Assembly: GCF_944388875.1 (NCBI RefSeq)
Contig: NZ_CALXKQ010000002.1
Location: forward strand, 186,001 to 250,000
Direction: 5' to 3'
DNA length: 64,000 nucleotides
Source of the DNA: an uncultured Brachyspira sp.
Lineage (GTDB): Bacteria; Spirochaetota; Brachyspiria; Brachyspirales; Brachyspiraceae
Shown: piece after piece, positions 43,631-53,013 of the stretch
How the letters are laid out: the number at the start of each line of letters is the position of its first letter
How positions within the stretch are numbered: position 1 is the first letter of the stretch
Position numbers and translations under genes: made by a program
Notes under the pieces: model-generated
The model's input: the letters and a program-made list of their open reading frames with translations, nothing else
The model's database searches: none
What the model was told of the DNA's origin: nothing

Positions 43631-45475
43631 ATGAGCAATAATAAAAGGATGGTTATAGCAATTGGGCTTTCAGCTATAATACTTTTTCTATATATGTTCT
43701 ATCAGGCTAAAACAGTTAAGCCTGTATATAGTTCAAATTCGACTGCTGTTAATAATACAAATACGGCTAGTAATAATATAAATCCATTGTTAGATACTTC
43801 ACAAATGCAGAAAGTCGTAAAAATTGAAAATACTAATACTATTTCAGATACTAAAAAAGTTTTAGAAAATGAATATGTTATAGCAGCTTTTCAAAATGGT
43901 TCTCTTTACTCTTATAAATTAAAAAATTATTATCCTCAGGATATGGGAAGAGATTATACCAATGAAATTATAGATATGGTTGAACAGGTATATGAAAATA
44001 TATATCCTTTTACAGTAACTTTTCAAAATCTTTCCAATTCTATTGCTGTTCCTGAAAATTTAAATTATGAATTAGTTTCTGCAAATGATAATTCTGTAAG
44101 CTATGCTGCTGATACTATTATAAATGATGCAGCTGTAAGAATAACAAAAACTTTTAGTTTTGGAGAGGACCCTTATCAATTAAAAAATTCTGTAACAATA
44201 GAAAATATTGGTGAAAAAGATTTGGATATGTTTTATTCATACTTTTTAGGTACAGGCATAGGTCCTTATAGAACTGATAAAAATTCTATAAGAGAAGATG
44301 CAACCAGAGCCCAATATTTGACAAAAGGGAATGGAAAAGCTAAGATACTGCTTACAGGAGATATAGTAAAAGATAATATAATAACAAGATTATTTGGTTC
44401 TTCAAGCAGAGGAATTAAAACTAATCAAATGAGATATCGTATATATGAGGGAGAAGATAAATGGGCAGCATTAAATAATAGATATTTTGCTATTATTTCA
44501 TCTCCTGTAAATTCAAATGACACAGTTTTTGAAACTATGACATTTTCTGAACCTTCAAGTAATGAATATAGAAATGATTTTCATATAGCTAATTTAGTTT
44601 CTAAACATAATATTAAAAAGGGTTCATCTATAACTGATAATTATTCTGTTTATATGGGACCTAAGGTTAGGAGTATTTTTTCAAATTATTATGCTGAAGA
44701 GTCTTATGAGTCAATATTTGGAGAATATATTTTAAGACCTTTTATATATGTATTAAATATAATTTTGAATGCTTTATACAATGTAACTAAAAACTATGCT
44801 TGGGCAATAATATTGTTTACATTGATATTTAAAATAGTAACTTTCCCATTAAACAATGCTTCCTATAAATCTATGAAAAAAATGCAGTTGGTTAATCCTA
44901 AAATAGAGCATATAAGAGAACAGTATAAGGATAATCCAGAAAAATTAAATGCTGAAATAATGGCTATATACAAAAAAGAAAAAATTAATCCATTAGGCGG
45001 ATGTCTTCCTATGCTTTTACCATTTCCTTTGCTTATAGCATTCTTCTATCTTATGCAGTCTATGGTAGAATTGAGAAATACTCCGTTTTTATGGATAACA
45101 GACCTTTCTTCTCCAGATAAATTATTTGTATTTCCAGCAAGTATACCTATATTAGGCGGATTTAATTTTAACTTATTTCCTATAGTTATGGCTATAACAA
45201 GTTATTTGAGCATGAAACTTCAGCCTTCATCATCATCAGGAACATCAGGAGCAGCAGCTGCACAGATGAAAATGATGACTACTATTTTTCCTCTTATGAT
45301 GCTTTTTATGTTTTATAATTTTGCAAGCGGACTTGCATTATATTGGACGGCACAAAACGTATTCGGGGTTATTCAGCAGTTTATAACTTCAAAATTGGAT
45401 AATACTAAAGAAAATAATACAGCAGAAGAGGAAGTAAAAGTAAGTGTAAAAAAGAAAAAAAGAAAAAAGAAATGA
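43631..45475 (+). CDS. yidC: Membrane protein insertase YidC
   Basis: 614 residues. There is an N-terminal helix (~5-23), a large periplasmic domain of the Gram-negative type (~60-365) and then a five-helix insertase core. That core includes YNVTKNYAWAIILFTLIFKIVTFPL, PLGGCLPMLLPFPLLIAFFYLM and ASGLALYWTAQNVFGVIQQ. The C-terminal tail is Lys-rich (KVSVKKKKRKKK), favouring ribosome contact. It inserts membrane proteins with or without SecYEG. It sits in the expected operon place after yidD. Confidence 0.97.
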   Translation: MSNNKRMVIAIGLSAIILFLYMFYQAKTVKPVYSSNSTAVNNTNTASNNINPLLDTSQMQKVVKIENTNTISDTKKVLENEYVIAAFQNGSLYSYKLKNYYPQDMGRDYTNEIIDMVEQVYENIYPFTVTFQNLSNSIAVPENLNYELVSANDNSVSYAADTIINDAAVRITKTFSFGEDPYQLKNSVTIENIGEKDLDMFYSYFLGTGIGPYRTDKNSIREDATRAQYLTKGNGKAKILLTGDIVKDNIITRLFGSSSRGIKTNQMRYRIYEGEDKWAALNNRYFAIISSPVNSNDTVFETMTFSEPSSNEYRNDFHIANLVSKHNIKKGSSITDNYSVYMGPKVRSIFSNYYAEESYESIFGEYILRPFIYVLNIILNALYNVTKNYAWAIILFTLIFKIVTFPLNNASYKSMKKMQLVNPKIEHIREQYKDNPEKLNAEIMAIYKKEKINPLGGCLPMLLPFPLLIAFFYLMQSMVELRNTPFLWITDLSSPDKLFVFPASIPILGGFNFNLFPIVMAITSYLSMKLQPSSSSGTSGAAAAQMKMMTTIFPLMMLFMFYNFASGLALYWTAQNVFGVIQQFITSKLDNTKENNTAEEEVKVSVKKKKRKKK

Positions 45476-45536
45476 TTTTTAACAAATTAAAGAATAATAA
45501 AAAATATTATTCTATCATATAGAAAGGAGTTATACT

Positions 45537-46244
45537 ATGTTAGTAAAAGAGTTTAGCGGTAAATCAGAAAAAGAAGCCATTAGTAAGGCACTTGAAGAAC
45601 TTAATCTTACAGAGGATCAGGTTAGAATTGAGGTAATAGATAAGGGCAAGCGTAATTTATTTGGATTTGGGGAGGAATCACCTACTGTTATACGTGTTTA
45701 TTATGAAGAAATTTCTACAAACTTGGGTGAGTTTCAGTCTATAGTATCTAATATATTAAAATATATTGGAGTTGATGCGGAGGTTACAGCTAAAGAGGAA
45801 AGTGAGAAAAGAATATATATTAATATTTCTACAGAAGATTCTGGTGTGCTTATAGGTAAAAAAGGTGCTACTTTGGAGGCTTTGCAGTTTATTATATCAT
45901 TAATCGCTTCTAAGAAATTTAGTGATGAAAATGAAAGACATATCATATTGGATGTTGATGGATATAGAGAAAGAAGAGAAGAAACTCTAAAACATATAGC
46001 ACGTCAGGCTGCTCAGCAGGCTAAAAAAACTAGAAGAGTAGTTGCTTTAGACCCTATGTCCCCTTATGAGAGAAGAATTATACATTTGGAACTTCAAAAT
46101 GATCAGGATGTTGAAACTAAAAGTGACGGAGAGCCGCCATACAGAAGCGTTAAAGTTTATTCAAAAAGAAAAGGCGGATATAATAATAAAAGATACAATG
46201 ACAGGGGCGGATATCATAAATCATCATACTATAAAAATAGATAA
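45537..46244 (+). CDS. khpB: RNA-binding protein KhpB (Jag/SpoIIIJ-associated)
   Basis: 235 residues. The N-terminal Jag_N domain has VKEFSGKSEKEAISKALEELN and RNLFGFGEE (~1-50). A KH domain with VLIGKKGATLEALQFIISL (~75-150) and an R3H domain with MSPYERRIIHLELQND (~150-205) follow. The C-terminal tail is rich in Arg, Gly and Tyr (GGYNNKRYNDRGGYHK), like RGG-type RNA-binding tails. It follows yidC with AAAGGAG before the ATG. It probably regulates RNAs linked to cell wall and division. Confidence 0.95.
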   Translation: MLVKEFSGKSEKEAISKALEELNLTEDQVRIEVIDKGKRNLFGFGEESPTVIRVYYEEISTNLGEFQSIVSNILKYIGVDAEVTAKEESEKRIYINISTEDSGVLIGKKGATLEALQFIISLIASKKFSDENERHIILDVDGYRERREETLKHIARQAAQQAKKTRRVVALDPMSPYERRIIHLELQNDQDVETKSDGEPPYRSVKVYSKRKGGYNNKRYNDRGGYHKSSYYKNR

Positions 46245-46264
46245 TATTTAAAAATACTATATTT

Positions 46265-46297
46265 AAGGAGGTGCTTCTGCAGTGCCTCCTTTTTTTA
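46265..46297 (+). terminator. Rho-independent terminator of the rpmH-khpB operon
   Basis: AAGGAGGTGC at 46265-46274 pairs with GTGCCTCCTT at 46282-46291 and is followed by seven T on the + strand. Confidence 0.93.
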
Positions 46298-46373
46298 TAA
46301 TAAATAAATTCTAATAGCATTCTTTTTTTTATCGATAATAGAAACAGTACATAATTCTTTGGAGTGTGATAAA

Positions 46374-48056
46374 GTGCCAAGATACGAGCAGCTTAAAGCT
46401 AAATCTAAAGGTATAACATATACAAGACAAATCAGAAATGAAAGTAAAGAGATAAATTTAAAAAAACCGCTAATTATATCCATTGCTTTTATCGCTGCAG
46501 TTGCTGTTATATTTTCTGTTGTTAAAAAATATTCTCCTATGGTTGATATAGCGGTGAAAGATTTTTTCAGCATCAATCACAGAGAGGCTTTGGCTTTAGA
46601 AAGCGACGGTATATCAGAAGATGCTGACAAAATGAGTTTTTTGAGCAATATACCCTTATTTAACTTTTTTATAAAGACGGATACTAATGAAACTTTATCC
46701 ATTATGACTTATGAAACTAATTCAAAAATAGAAGCCGCATTGGATAATAATAGTTTTACAAATTCAAATATAATAAGCAGAGAATCCCTCCTTCCTTTCT
46801 TTAATAATACAGGAAGCAATAACTCTATTTTATATGACAGCGATTATGTAGATTACGGCAATAATCATGCTTCTGTTTTGTTTTCAAATAATAATACCGC
46901 AGAAGATACGAATAGAAATGTGGGAGAGAGTACAAATAGCAAAGTATCAGAAAACAATTATGATAAACCCCAGAACTATTTAGAACAGATAATATTAGAA
47001 AATAGAAATAAACAAACTGATAATAATAGTTATACAGAAAATACAAAAACAAATAGTACAAAGAAAGATAATACTGTTATAGCATCGAAAGAATCTAGCA
47101 TATTCAATGATATTTTGAAGCCTAAGCAAAATACTAGAAGAGAAACCACAACAATGAAGCCTTCAGCAACTACAACTTTTAGCACTAAAGCTCCAAGTTA
47201 TATGAATACTGATAAGCAAAATGATAATACTCAAAAAGAATATGATTTTGATATAAATGATTATTTGAAAAAAAATAACGGTGAAAGAATAATAAATAAT
47301 AGAGATGAAAATAGAAAAGATATTCAAAATAATAATTCAGTTAGTGATAGAAAGCAGGTAATTCAAGATTCTGTTTATTCTATTACCAATTCTTTGGATA
47401 GGGCTAATGTTGATTATAATAGAGTTATAAATGATATGGTGAACCCTTCAAAAACTGATAATAATAATATATATCAAAAGCCTAATAATAATTTTGTAAA
47501 AGAAGATACTAGCAAAGTAATAAATAACAGCATAAGTAAAAAAGATATTATGCAGAAAGCACAGAATGATATTAATAATTATAATATAAGAAAAGCAAAT
47601 AACAGCATCACTAGAGATTTGCATGAGAGAGAATTAAAATCAAGCGATGAAGGAATATATTTAGTTGAATATAATGAGAATACTGGTTCTATAACATTAA
47701 TATTTAGAGAGAGAAAATTTAATAATAGTTCATCTATTGAGGAGGCTATAAGAGAACTTCTTAATGGTGCTACTGATGCTGAAAACAAAAGAAATATAAT
47801 AAGCTGCATACCTAAGGGTACTGAGCTATTAGATATATTTGTGGAAGGCAATACAGTATATTTAAACTTTAATGAAGATTTTGAATTTAATCCTTTGGGT
47901 AATGACGGAACTATGGTTCAGATTTATCAATTTGTATATACTGCTACTCAGTTTAAAGATATAGATAATGTTATATTTTTAATAAATGGTCAGTTAAATG
48001 AAACTATAGGCTCTGAAGGTGCTATAGAGAATATGCCGTTTAGAAGATTTGAATAA
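46374..48056 (+). CDS. GerMN-domain membrane protein
   Basis: 560 residues from GTG 46374 (GGAG 9 bases upstream); the frame is open to TTG 46359. A short basic N-terminus and a single helix (~28-46) are followed by ~360 residues very rich in Asn, Ser, Thr and Lys with little predicted structure. A C-terminal GerMN domain has LIFRERKFNNSSSIEEAIRELLNGA, CIPKGTELLDIFVEGNTVYLNFNEDFEF and FKDIDNVIFLINGQ. GerMN domains occur in Bacillus sporulation GerM and in LpqB; in non-spore formers they are probably wall-associated. It is probably held in the inner membrane and reaches into the periplasm. Confidence 0.82.
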   Translation: MPRYEQLKAKSKGITYTRQIRNESKEINLKKPLIISIAFIAAVAVIFSVVKKYSPMVDIAVKDFFSINHREALALESDGISEDADKMSFLSNIPLFNFFIKTDTNETLSIMTYETNSKIEAALDNNSFTNSNIISRESLLPFFNNTGSNNSILYDSDYVDYGNNHASVLFSNNNTAEDTNRNVGESTNSKVSENNYDKPQNYLEQIILENRNKQTDNNSYTENTKTNSTKKDNTVIASKESSIFNDILKPKQNTRRETTTMKPSATTTFSTKAPSYMNTDKQNDNTQKEYDFDINDYLKKNNGERIINNRDENRKDIQNNNSVSDRKQVIQDSVYSITNSLDRANVDYNRVINDMVNPSKTDNNNIYQKPNNNFVKEDTSKVINNSISKKDIMQKAQNDINNYNIRKANNSITRDLHERELKSSDEGIYLVEYNENTGSITLIFRERKFNNSSSIEEAIRELLNGATDAENKRNIISCIPKGTELLDIFVEGNTVYLNFNEDFEFNPLGNDGTMVQIYQFVYTATQFKDIDNVIFLINGQLNETIGSEGAIENMPFRRFE

Positions 48057-48122
48057 ATTTGATATTTATTTATATTGTGGTATAATCCTTGTCCATATAT
48101 TATAAATTAAGGATAAAAACGT

Positions 48123-48455
48123 ATGATAAAATCAGTGAATATTGAAGAGGCGGCAGAATTGATAAAAGCTAATGATGATATTCAATTATTAGATACTAGA
48201 AGCGATATGGAAGTTGAGGTTACAGGTATTATAGAAGGAAGTATTTTAGTTGATATAGTGAATAATCATAATTTCGATAAAATAATATCAAATTTGGATA
48301 AAGAAAAAAAGTATCTAATTTACTGTGCAAGCGGGGAGAGGTCTGGTCTTCTTTCTATGTATATGGATAAAAATGGATTTTTAAAAATTTACAACTTGAA
48401 AAATGCAGGATATAGTCAATTAGCTATGGCTTTAAAAGATATTAAAAAAGGATAA
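48123..48455 (+). CDS. Single-domain rhodanese-like protein
   Basis: 110 residues. It has a rhodanese fold with LLDTRSDMEVEVTGIIEGSILVDI and the active loop YCASGERSG (Cys). It is cytoplasmic (no signal) and resembles small sulfurtransferases such as PspE/GlpE or YgaP domains, which carry persulfide sulfur. It lies 66 bases after the GerMN gene; co-transcription is possible but unproven. It ends before a bidirectional hairpin. Confidence 0.88.
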   Translation: MIKSVNIEEAAELIKANDDIQLLDTRSDMEVEVTGIIEGSILVDIVNNHNFDKIISNLDKEKKYLIYCASGERSGLLSMYMDKNGFLKIYNLKNAGYSQLAMALKDIKKG

Positions 48456-48462
48456 TATTTTA

Positions 48463-48501
48463 AATTAGCTGACAACTAAATGCATCGATTATCAGCTAAT
48501 T
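48463..48501. terminator. Hairpin between convergent genes
   Basis: AATTAGCTGA at 48463-48472 and TCAGCTAATT at 48492-48501 are perfect complements around a 19-base loop. There is no strong T-run on either side. The position between convergent stops suggests a shared terminator. Confidence 0.65.
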
Positions 48502-48523
48502 ATAAATTATATCTTGCTATTAT

Positions 48524-50110
48524 TTATTTTATATATGAATAGAAAAATCTTCTTATTTCTAAAGTGTCAACAGAAACATCTTTAAGCTTAGAGTTTTGCA
48601 TAGAAGGTGAAGTATAATGATAAATAGGTATAAAAGCCATATCATCTCCTATAAGCATGTCTTCAGCCTTATGCATGTTTCTCATTCTTATATTATTATC
48701 AATAGTGTTTTTTGCCTCTAATATAAGTTTATCATATTCTGGATTATTGTATCCTACTCTATTTCCTGCACTGCTGCTTACAAAGAGATCAGCAAAAGTC
48801 ATAGGATCAAGATAATCTCCTATCCAATCTGCTCTGCATATTACATACTGTCTTGTTTGTCTATTTTTTTGAAACACAGACCATTCTTCTTGAGTTATAG
48901 TCATATCTATATTTAGATTTTCTTTCCACATTTGCTGCACAGCCTCCGCTATTGTTATTCCAGTTCCTGGATTGGTTTTAAACTCTAATACTGGAAAATT
49001 AACACCATTGCTGTATCCTGCTTCAGATAAAAGTTTTTTAGCTTCTTCTATATTCGATGCATAATCTTCTTTTTTTACGCTATAATATCCTCCGCCGTTT
49101 TCTCTAAAATCTCCGTTAGTATCCTTTAATCCGTAAGGTATGAATGCAGCGGCGGGTATTTCCCCTCCTTTTGTAATGTTTTCTACTATGTAGTTTCTGT
49201 CTATTGCCAATGCTAAAGCTCTTCTTACTCTTTTATCTTTTAAAACTTCATTAGTATTATTTAAAGCATAATAAGCTGTTCCAAGCGAAGGAGTTATAAC
49301 TAAATATCCTTCTTCTTTCAAAATATCCATATCTGCAGTAGGTATTTTATATGAATATAGTATTGAACCTTCCTTTATGGCAGCATAAGCAGTAGCTACA
49401 TCAGAAAACATTATAAAGTCTATCTTTTTTGCCACTATTGCATCTTTATTCCAATAGTTAGTATTTATTTCTAATGATATTATTTCATCAGGTTTTCTTT
49501 CTGTCATTCTGTAAGGTCCGTTTCCTATATATGTATCAGGAGAAAAAGTCCAATCATCACTTATAAAGTCTTCACGAAGAGGAGAAAATATAGGTATGGC
49601 AGCTAATTCAAGAAAATAGGCAGTAGGTGTTTCAAAATTAACAATTAATGTTTTTTCATCAATAGCCTCAACCCCCAATTCTTCTATAGGGAGTTCTCCT
49701 TTCATTATTTTAGAAGCGTTTTTTATAGGAGTTATCAAAAAACTATATGAAGATGCTGTTTTAGGATCGGCAAGCCTTCTAAATGAATATACGAATTCAC
49801 TTGCTTCTACATTCTTACCGTCAGACCATTTAGCATTATCTCTAAGATGAAAAGTCATAGTTAGTCCGTCTTCTGATATATCCCAGCTTTCTGCTGCTCC
49901 TCCTACAATATTATTATCTTTATCCTTTGTAGTAAGTCCTTCAAATACATGTACGGCATATATCATACTGTCAATAGCTGATAAAAATGACGGATCTATG
50001 CTTTGAGGCTCAGCTCCAATACTCACTCTTATACTCTCATTATTTGATTGTTTATTTGAGCATGCTATTATTAATATAGTAATTAGAAGTAAATAGATTA
50101 TTTTTTTCAT
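48524..50110 (-). CDS. OppA-like oligopeptide-binding lipoprotein (paralogue 3)
   Basis: 528 residues from ATG 50110; the frame is open to TTG 50122, but GGAT lies between and fits the ATG. The lipobox is LIIAC (Cys 17). The SBP_bac_5 signatures are IGAEPQSIDPSFLSA, SWDISEDGLTMTFHLR, AKWSDGKNVEASEFVYSFRRL and VRRALALAIDRNYIVENITKGG. No ABC permease or ATPase genes adjoin it, as for the other three copies. A -35 TTGACA at about 50170-50175 precedes it. Confidence 0.93.
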   Translation of the reverse strand: MKKIIYLLLITILIIACSNKQSNNESIRVSIGAEPQSIDPSFLSAIDSMIYAVHVFEGLTTKDKDNNIVGGAAESWDISEDGLTMTFHLRDNAKWSDGKNVEASEFVYSFRRLADPKTASSYSFLITPIKNASKIMKGELPIEELGVEAIDEKTLIVNFETPTAYFLELAAIPIFSPLREDFISDDWTFSPDTYIGNGPYRMTERKPDEIISLEINTNYWNKDAIVAKKIDFIMFSDVATAYAAIKEGSILYSYKIPTADMDILKEEGYLVITPSLGTAYYALNNTNEVLKDKRVRRALALAIDRNYIVENITKGGEIPAAAFIPYGLKDTNGDFRENGGGYYSVKKEDYASNIEEAKKLLSEAGYSNGVNFPVLEFKTNPGTGITIAEAVQQMWKENLNIDMTITQEEWSVFQKNRQTRQYVICRADWIGDYLDPMTFADLFVSSSAGNRVGYNNPEYDKLILEAKNTIDNNIRMRNMHKAEDMLIGDDMAFIPIYHYTSPSMQNSKLKDVSVDTLEIRRFFYSYIK

Positions 50111-50270
50111 ATACTTATCCAATGTAAAATTATTATGTTAACAATATAATACAAAATATTAATATTTGTCAATAACTAAATATTTTTTTTATAAACTTAA
50201 TATATAATATTGATTTTTTTTTATTATTATATATATTAATAATGAAAGCATATTTATAGGGGGTAAAACT

Positions 50271-50927
50271 GTGGAAGATATTATAAATAATATAGAAGAC
50301 AGTATAGTATACCAAGAAAGAGAAAAAGAATTAATAGATAGTTGGAAGAAAATAAATGATCCTCTATATAATAAAATAATAGATGATTTAGAATCAATAC
50401 CTTTTCTGCAAAGCCAAATAAAAGATTTAAATACTTTATTAGGTGAGTTAAATAAATCTAATGAAAATTTAGAACATTCCAATAAAGAATTAAAATTAGA
50501 AATCGAAAAATTAAATAAAGAAAATTTAAAATTAAAATTATTAAATAATTTAGGTACATGCCAATATCCTCCATATATGGTTTCTGATATGATAAAAGAA
50601 GTGTATAATATATATATATCTAGCCATAGAATAACATTTATAGCAGAAGAAAATAAATTTTTTAGTAATAAAAATATTGTGCTTAGAATACCAAGAAAAA
50701 AAAATAGTAAGCAAAAATATTCATCTACTGTTATTTTTTCATTACTTGGTGTTATAAAGATAATATCAATAGTGAAAAAAACTTTATCAGATAATATTGA
50801 TAAAATGATAGAAAAAAATATAAATAATGAAAAAGAACCAATTAATATAGAAACACATATCGAAAATATGAGAAATGGAATATTAGAAGATGAAGATTTG
50901 TTACACAAAATATGCACTTCAAAATAA
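50271..50927 (+). CDS. Coiled-coil protein, first gene of a coupled pair, unknown
   Basis: 218 residues from GTG 50271, with AGGGGG 7 bases upstream. Residues ~40-95 are a Leu/Glu/Lys coiled coil (around LNTLLGELNKSNENLEHSN). A hydrophobic segment near 150-165 could be a weak membrane helix or buried strand. The C-terminus is charged and ends IENMRNGILEDEDLLHKICT. The pair is very AT-rich, even for this genome. Its last 38 bases overlap the following gene in another frame, which points to coupled translation. No family is recognised; the size and order would suit an antitoxin- or sensor-like partner. Confidence 0.6.
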   Translation: MEDIINNIEDSIVYQEREKELIDSWKKINDPLYNKIIDDLESIPFLQSQIKDLNTLLGELNKSNENLEHSNKELKLEIEKLNKENLKLKLLNNLGTCQYPPYMVSDMIKEVYNIYISSHRITFIAEENKFFSNKNIVLRIPRKKNSKQKYSSTVIFSLLGVIKIISIVKKTLSDNIDKMIEKNINNEKEPINIETHIENMRNGILEDEDLLHKICTSK

Positions 50928-51204
50928 AAAAGAATTTGAAACAGATCCTTATTTATGTTTAGTTCTAAATAGATTAGAAAAAGCTATAAGAGAAGATCCT
51001 ACTATAAAAAAATCTAGAAAATCGCCTATAAAAATAAATGATGAAATTAGTATAGACTTATATTATAGATCTTGTCCATCAAATTCACCTAATTTTATGT
51101 ATGTTTATTTTATAGTTATTAATGATGAAATACATATTGTTAGTATAATTAATTCTATAGAAAATCCTGATAATAATGAACAATTAAATTTATTTGATAA
51201 ATAA
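50890..51204 (+). CDS. Small basic protein, second gene of the coupled pair (possible RelE-like fold)
   Basis: 104 residues. The ATG at 50890 lies inside the end of the upstream gene. The chain has an N-terminal strand-helix pattern (ICYTKYALQNKKEF, LNRLEKAIREDP) and a C-terminal beta series (SPIKINDEISIDLYYRS, FMYVYFIVINDEIHIVSIIN). This order of helices then antiparallel strands recalls RelE/ParE toxins, but the sequence match is too weak to name it. The overlap and order (larger first gene, small second gene) resemble a toxin-antitoxin unit. The protein ends NEQLNLFDK just before a hairpin. Function unknown. Confidence 0.55.
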   Translation: MKICYTKYALQNKKEFETDPYLCLVLNRLEKAIREDPTIKKSRKSPIKINDEISIDLYYRSCPSNSPNFMYVYFIVINDEIHIVSIINSIENPDNNEQLNLFDK

Positions 51205-51207
51205 AAA

Positions 51208-51234
51208 AATAGAGCCTGATTATCAGACTCTATT
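51208..51234 (-). terminator. Rho-independent terminator of OppA paralogue 4
   Basis: AATAGAG and CTGA on one arm (51208-51219) pair with TCAG and CTCTATT on the other (51223-51234), one mismatch. On the minus strand a TTTTTTATTT run follows. It also ends the facing gene pair. Confidence 0.88.
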
Positions 51235-51254
51235 CTATTAGTTTTTATATTTAA

Positions 51255-52859
51255 TTATTCCATATAAGCATAATTAAATCTATGTCTTCCCAATGGATTT
51301 AATACCACCCCTTTTAATTTAGGGTCTTTAATGAAAGAGTCTGTTCTATAATAAAGAGGTATTATAGGCATTTCATCCAAAAGTATAGCTTCAGCCTCTT
51401 TCATATAGTTCATTCTAAGACTATTATCTTTATTTTGTTTTGCAGATAATATTAGATTATCATATTGAGCATTACTGAATCCAGTATGATTTACCCCGCC
51501 GTAGCTTATCATTATATCAAGCATTGTCATAGGATCATTATAGTCCCCAGTCCATCCCATTCTAGCCATTTGATAATCTTTTTCTAATAAAGATTGAAGC
51601 GTAATAGGAAACTCCTCTTGCACTAATGAAACATTAACATTTAAATTTTCTTTCCACATCTGCTGTATAGCTTCTCCAACTAATACATAAATACCAGGTG
51701 AAACTTTTAATTCTATAACAGGATAATTCTGACCATTAGGATATCCAGCCTCAGCCATTAATGACTTAGCTTTCTCTATATTAGCAGCATAATTATCAGT
51801 ATCTATATAGTTTGTAGTTTCTTCTCTAAACTTTATTTCTTCGCCTTTAACTGCAGGAGGAACAAAAGCACCAGCAGGTATCTGTCCGCCCTTTGTTACA
51901 TTTTCTACTATGTATTTTCTGTCTATTGCAAGAGCTAATGCCTGTCTTACTCTCTTATCTTTGAAAGCTGCATTTGTTATATTCATTTCTATATAAAAGG
52001 TACCTATAGCATCATTATTGGTAATATATCCGCTATCTTTTAAAGATTCTATTTCAGCAGAAGGAGGTTCTAATGCAGAGAAATGAATATTTCCTGATCT
52101 TATTCCTGCAATAGCAGTATTAGGATCGCTCATAAGTATAAAATCTATTTCAGGAGGAATTTGTTCATTTTGAGCATAGTAATTAGTATTAATATCAAAA
52201 ACTATTTTTTCATCGGCTAATCTTTCTATCATTTTATAAGGTCCGTTTCCAATATATGTTTCTGGTTTTAATGTCCATTCATCTCCGTACTTTTCTATAA
52301 TATCTTGTCTTACAGGGAAAAATACTCCAGTAGAAGCTATAAAGTCCAAAAAGTAGCTTGCAGGATTAGCTAATGTTACTTCAAATGTATGATCATCAAT
52401 AGCTTTTACAGCTAAACTGTCATAATCCATAGTTCCTTCATTTATTTCTCTTGCATTTTTTACTATTTCTATCATATATGAATATTCAGCAGCTGTATTA
52501 GGATTAACCGCTCTTTTCCAAGAATATTCAAAATCTTTAGCTGTTACAGGTTTTCCGTCAGACCATTTTGCATTTTTTCTTATATTAAATGTGTATGTAA
52601 GTCCGTCATCGGATACACTCCAGCTTTCTGCCATACCTGCTTTTACGTTGTTATTAGAGTCTATTTTGGTTAATCCTTCAAAAGCATGATGTATATAGCA
52701 TGACGCCATATTCAAAGAATTTAATGTTGGGTCTATTGTTTTAGGCTCAGGTCCCAAATTTATATATATTGGTGAAGTTTCTGCGGTATCGGTTTTTGTT
52801 TTTCCGCATGATACTATCATCAATACTATAACAGATAAAATGATTAATAGTTTTTTCAT
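51255..52859 (-). CDS. OppA-like oligopeptide-binding lipoprotein (paralogue 4)
   Basis: 534 residues. Lipobox LMIVSC (Cys 18). The core is LGPEPKTIDPTLNSLNM, SWSVSDDGLTYTFNIR, AKWSDGKPVTAKDFEYSWKRA and VRQALALAIDRKYIVENVTKGG. The C-terminal lobe has ETTNYIDTDNYAANIEKAK and LMAEAGYPNG. AAGGAA precedes the ATG; a TTGACA/TATAAT promoter lies 31-57 bases upstream. It is the fourth orphan solute-binding gene in this window. Confidence 0.93.
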   Translation of the reverse strand: MKKLLIILSVIVLMIVSCGKTKTDTAETSPIYINLGPEPKTIDPTLNSLNMASCYIHHAFEGLTKIDSNNNVKAGMAESWSVSDDGLTYTFNIRKNAKWSDGKPVTAKDFEYSWKRAVNPNTAAEYSYMIEIVKNAREINEGTMDYDSLAVKAIDDHTFEVTLANPASYFLDFIASTGVFFPVRQDIIEKYGDEWTLKPETYIGNGPYKMIERLADEKIVFDINTNYYAQNEQIPPEIDFILMSDPNTAIAGIRSGNIHFSALEPPSAEIESLKDSGYITNNDAIGTFYIEMNITNAAFKDKRVRQALALAIDRKYIVENVTKGGQIPAGAFVPPAVKGEEIKFREETTNYIDTDNYAANIEKAKSLMAEAGYPNGQNYPVIELKVSPGIYVLVGEAIQQMWKENLNVNVSLVQEEFPITLQSLLEKDYQMARMGWTGDYNDPMTMLDIMISYGGVNHTGFSNAQYDNLILSAKQNKDNSLRMNYMKEAEAILLDEMPIIPLYYRTDSFIKDPKLKGVVLNPLGRHRFNYAYME

Positions 52860-52889
52860 GGTTTTTCCTTAAAATAAATTTATTCTCAT

Positions 52890-52916
52890 ATTATATCATA
52901 ATTTTTTTTGTGTCAA
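52890..52916 (-). promoter_or_regulatory. Promoter of OppA paralogue 4
   Basis: Minus strand TTGACA at 52911-52916 and TATAAT at 52890-52895 with a short 15-base spacer that contains an A8 run. Confidence 0.7.
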
Positions 52917-52948
52917 TAAATAATTCTTTATATAGTAATACAGTAGCG

Positions 52949-52977
52949 TTGACAAAAAAAAAAGATTAATATATTAT
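52949..52977 (+). promoter_or_regulatory. Promoter of the RsiV-like lipoprotein gene
   Basis: TTGACA at 52949-52954 and TATTAT at 52972-52977, spacer 17 with an A10 run. It is divergent from the OppA promoter 33 bases away. Confidence 0.78.
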
Positions 52978-53013
52978 GTTTACTTATATGTTTAAGTTTT
53001 AAGGAAATAATTT

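Noticed and set aside
50890-50950. Programmed frameshift joining the genes at 50271 and 50890
   Set aside because: No convincing slippery heptamer or following stem-loop at the overlap; an internal ATG gives a simpler explanation.
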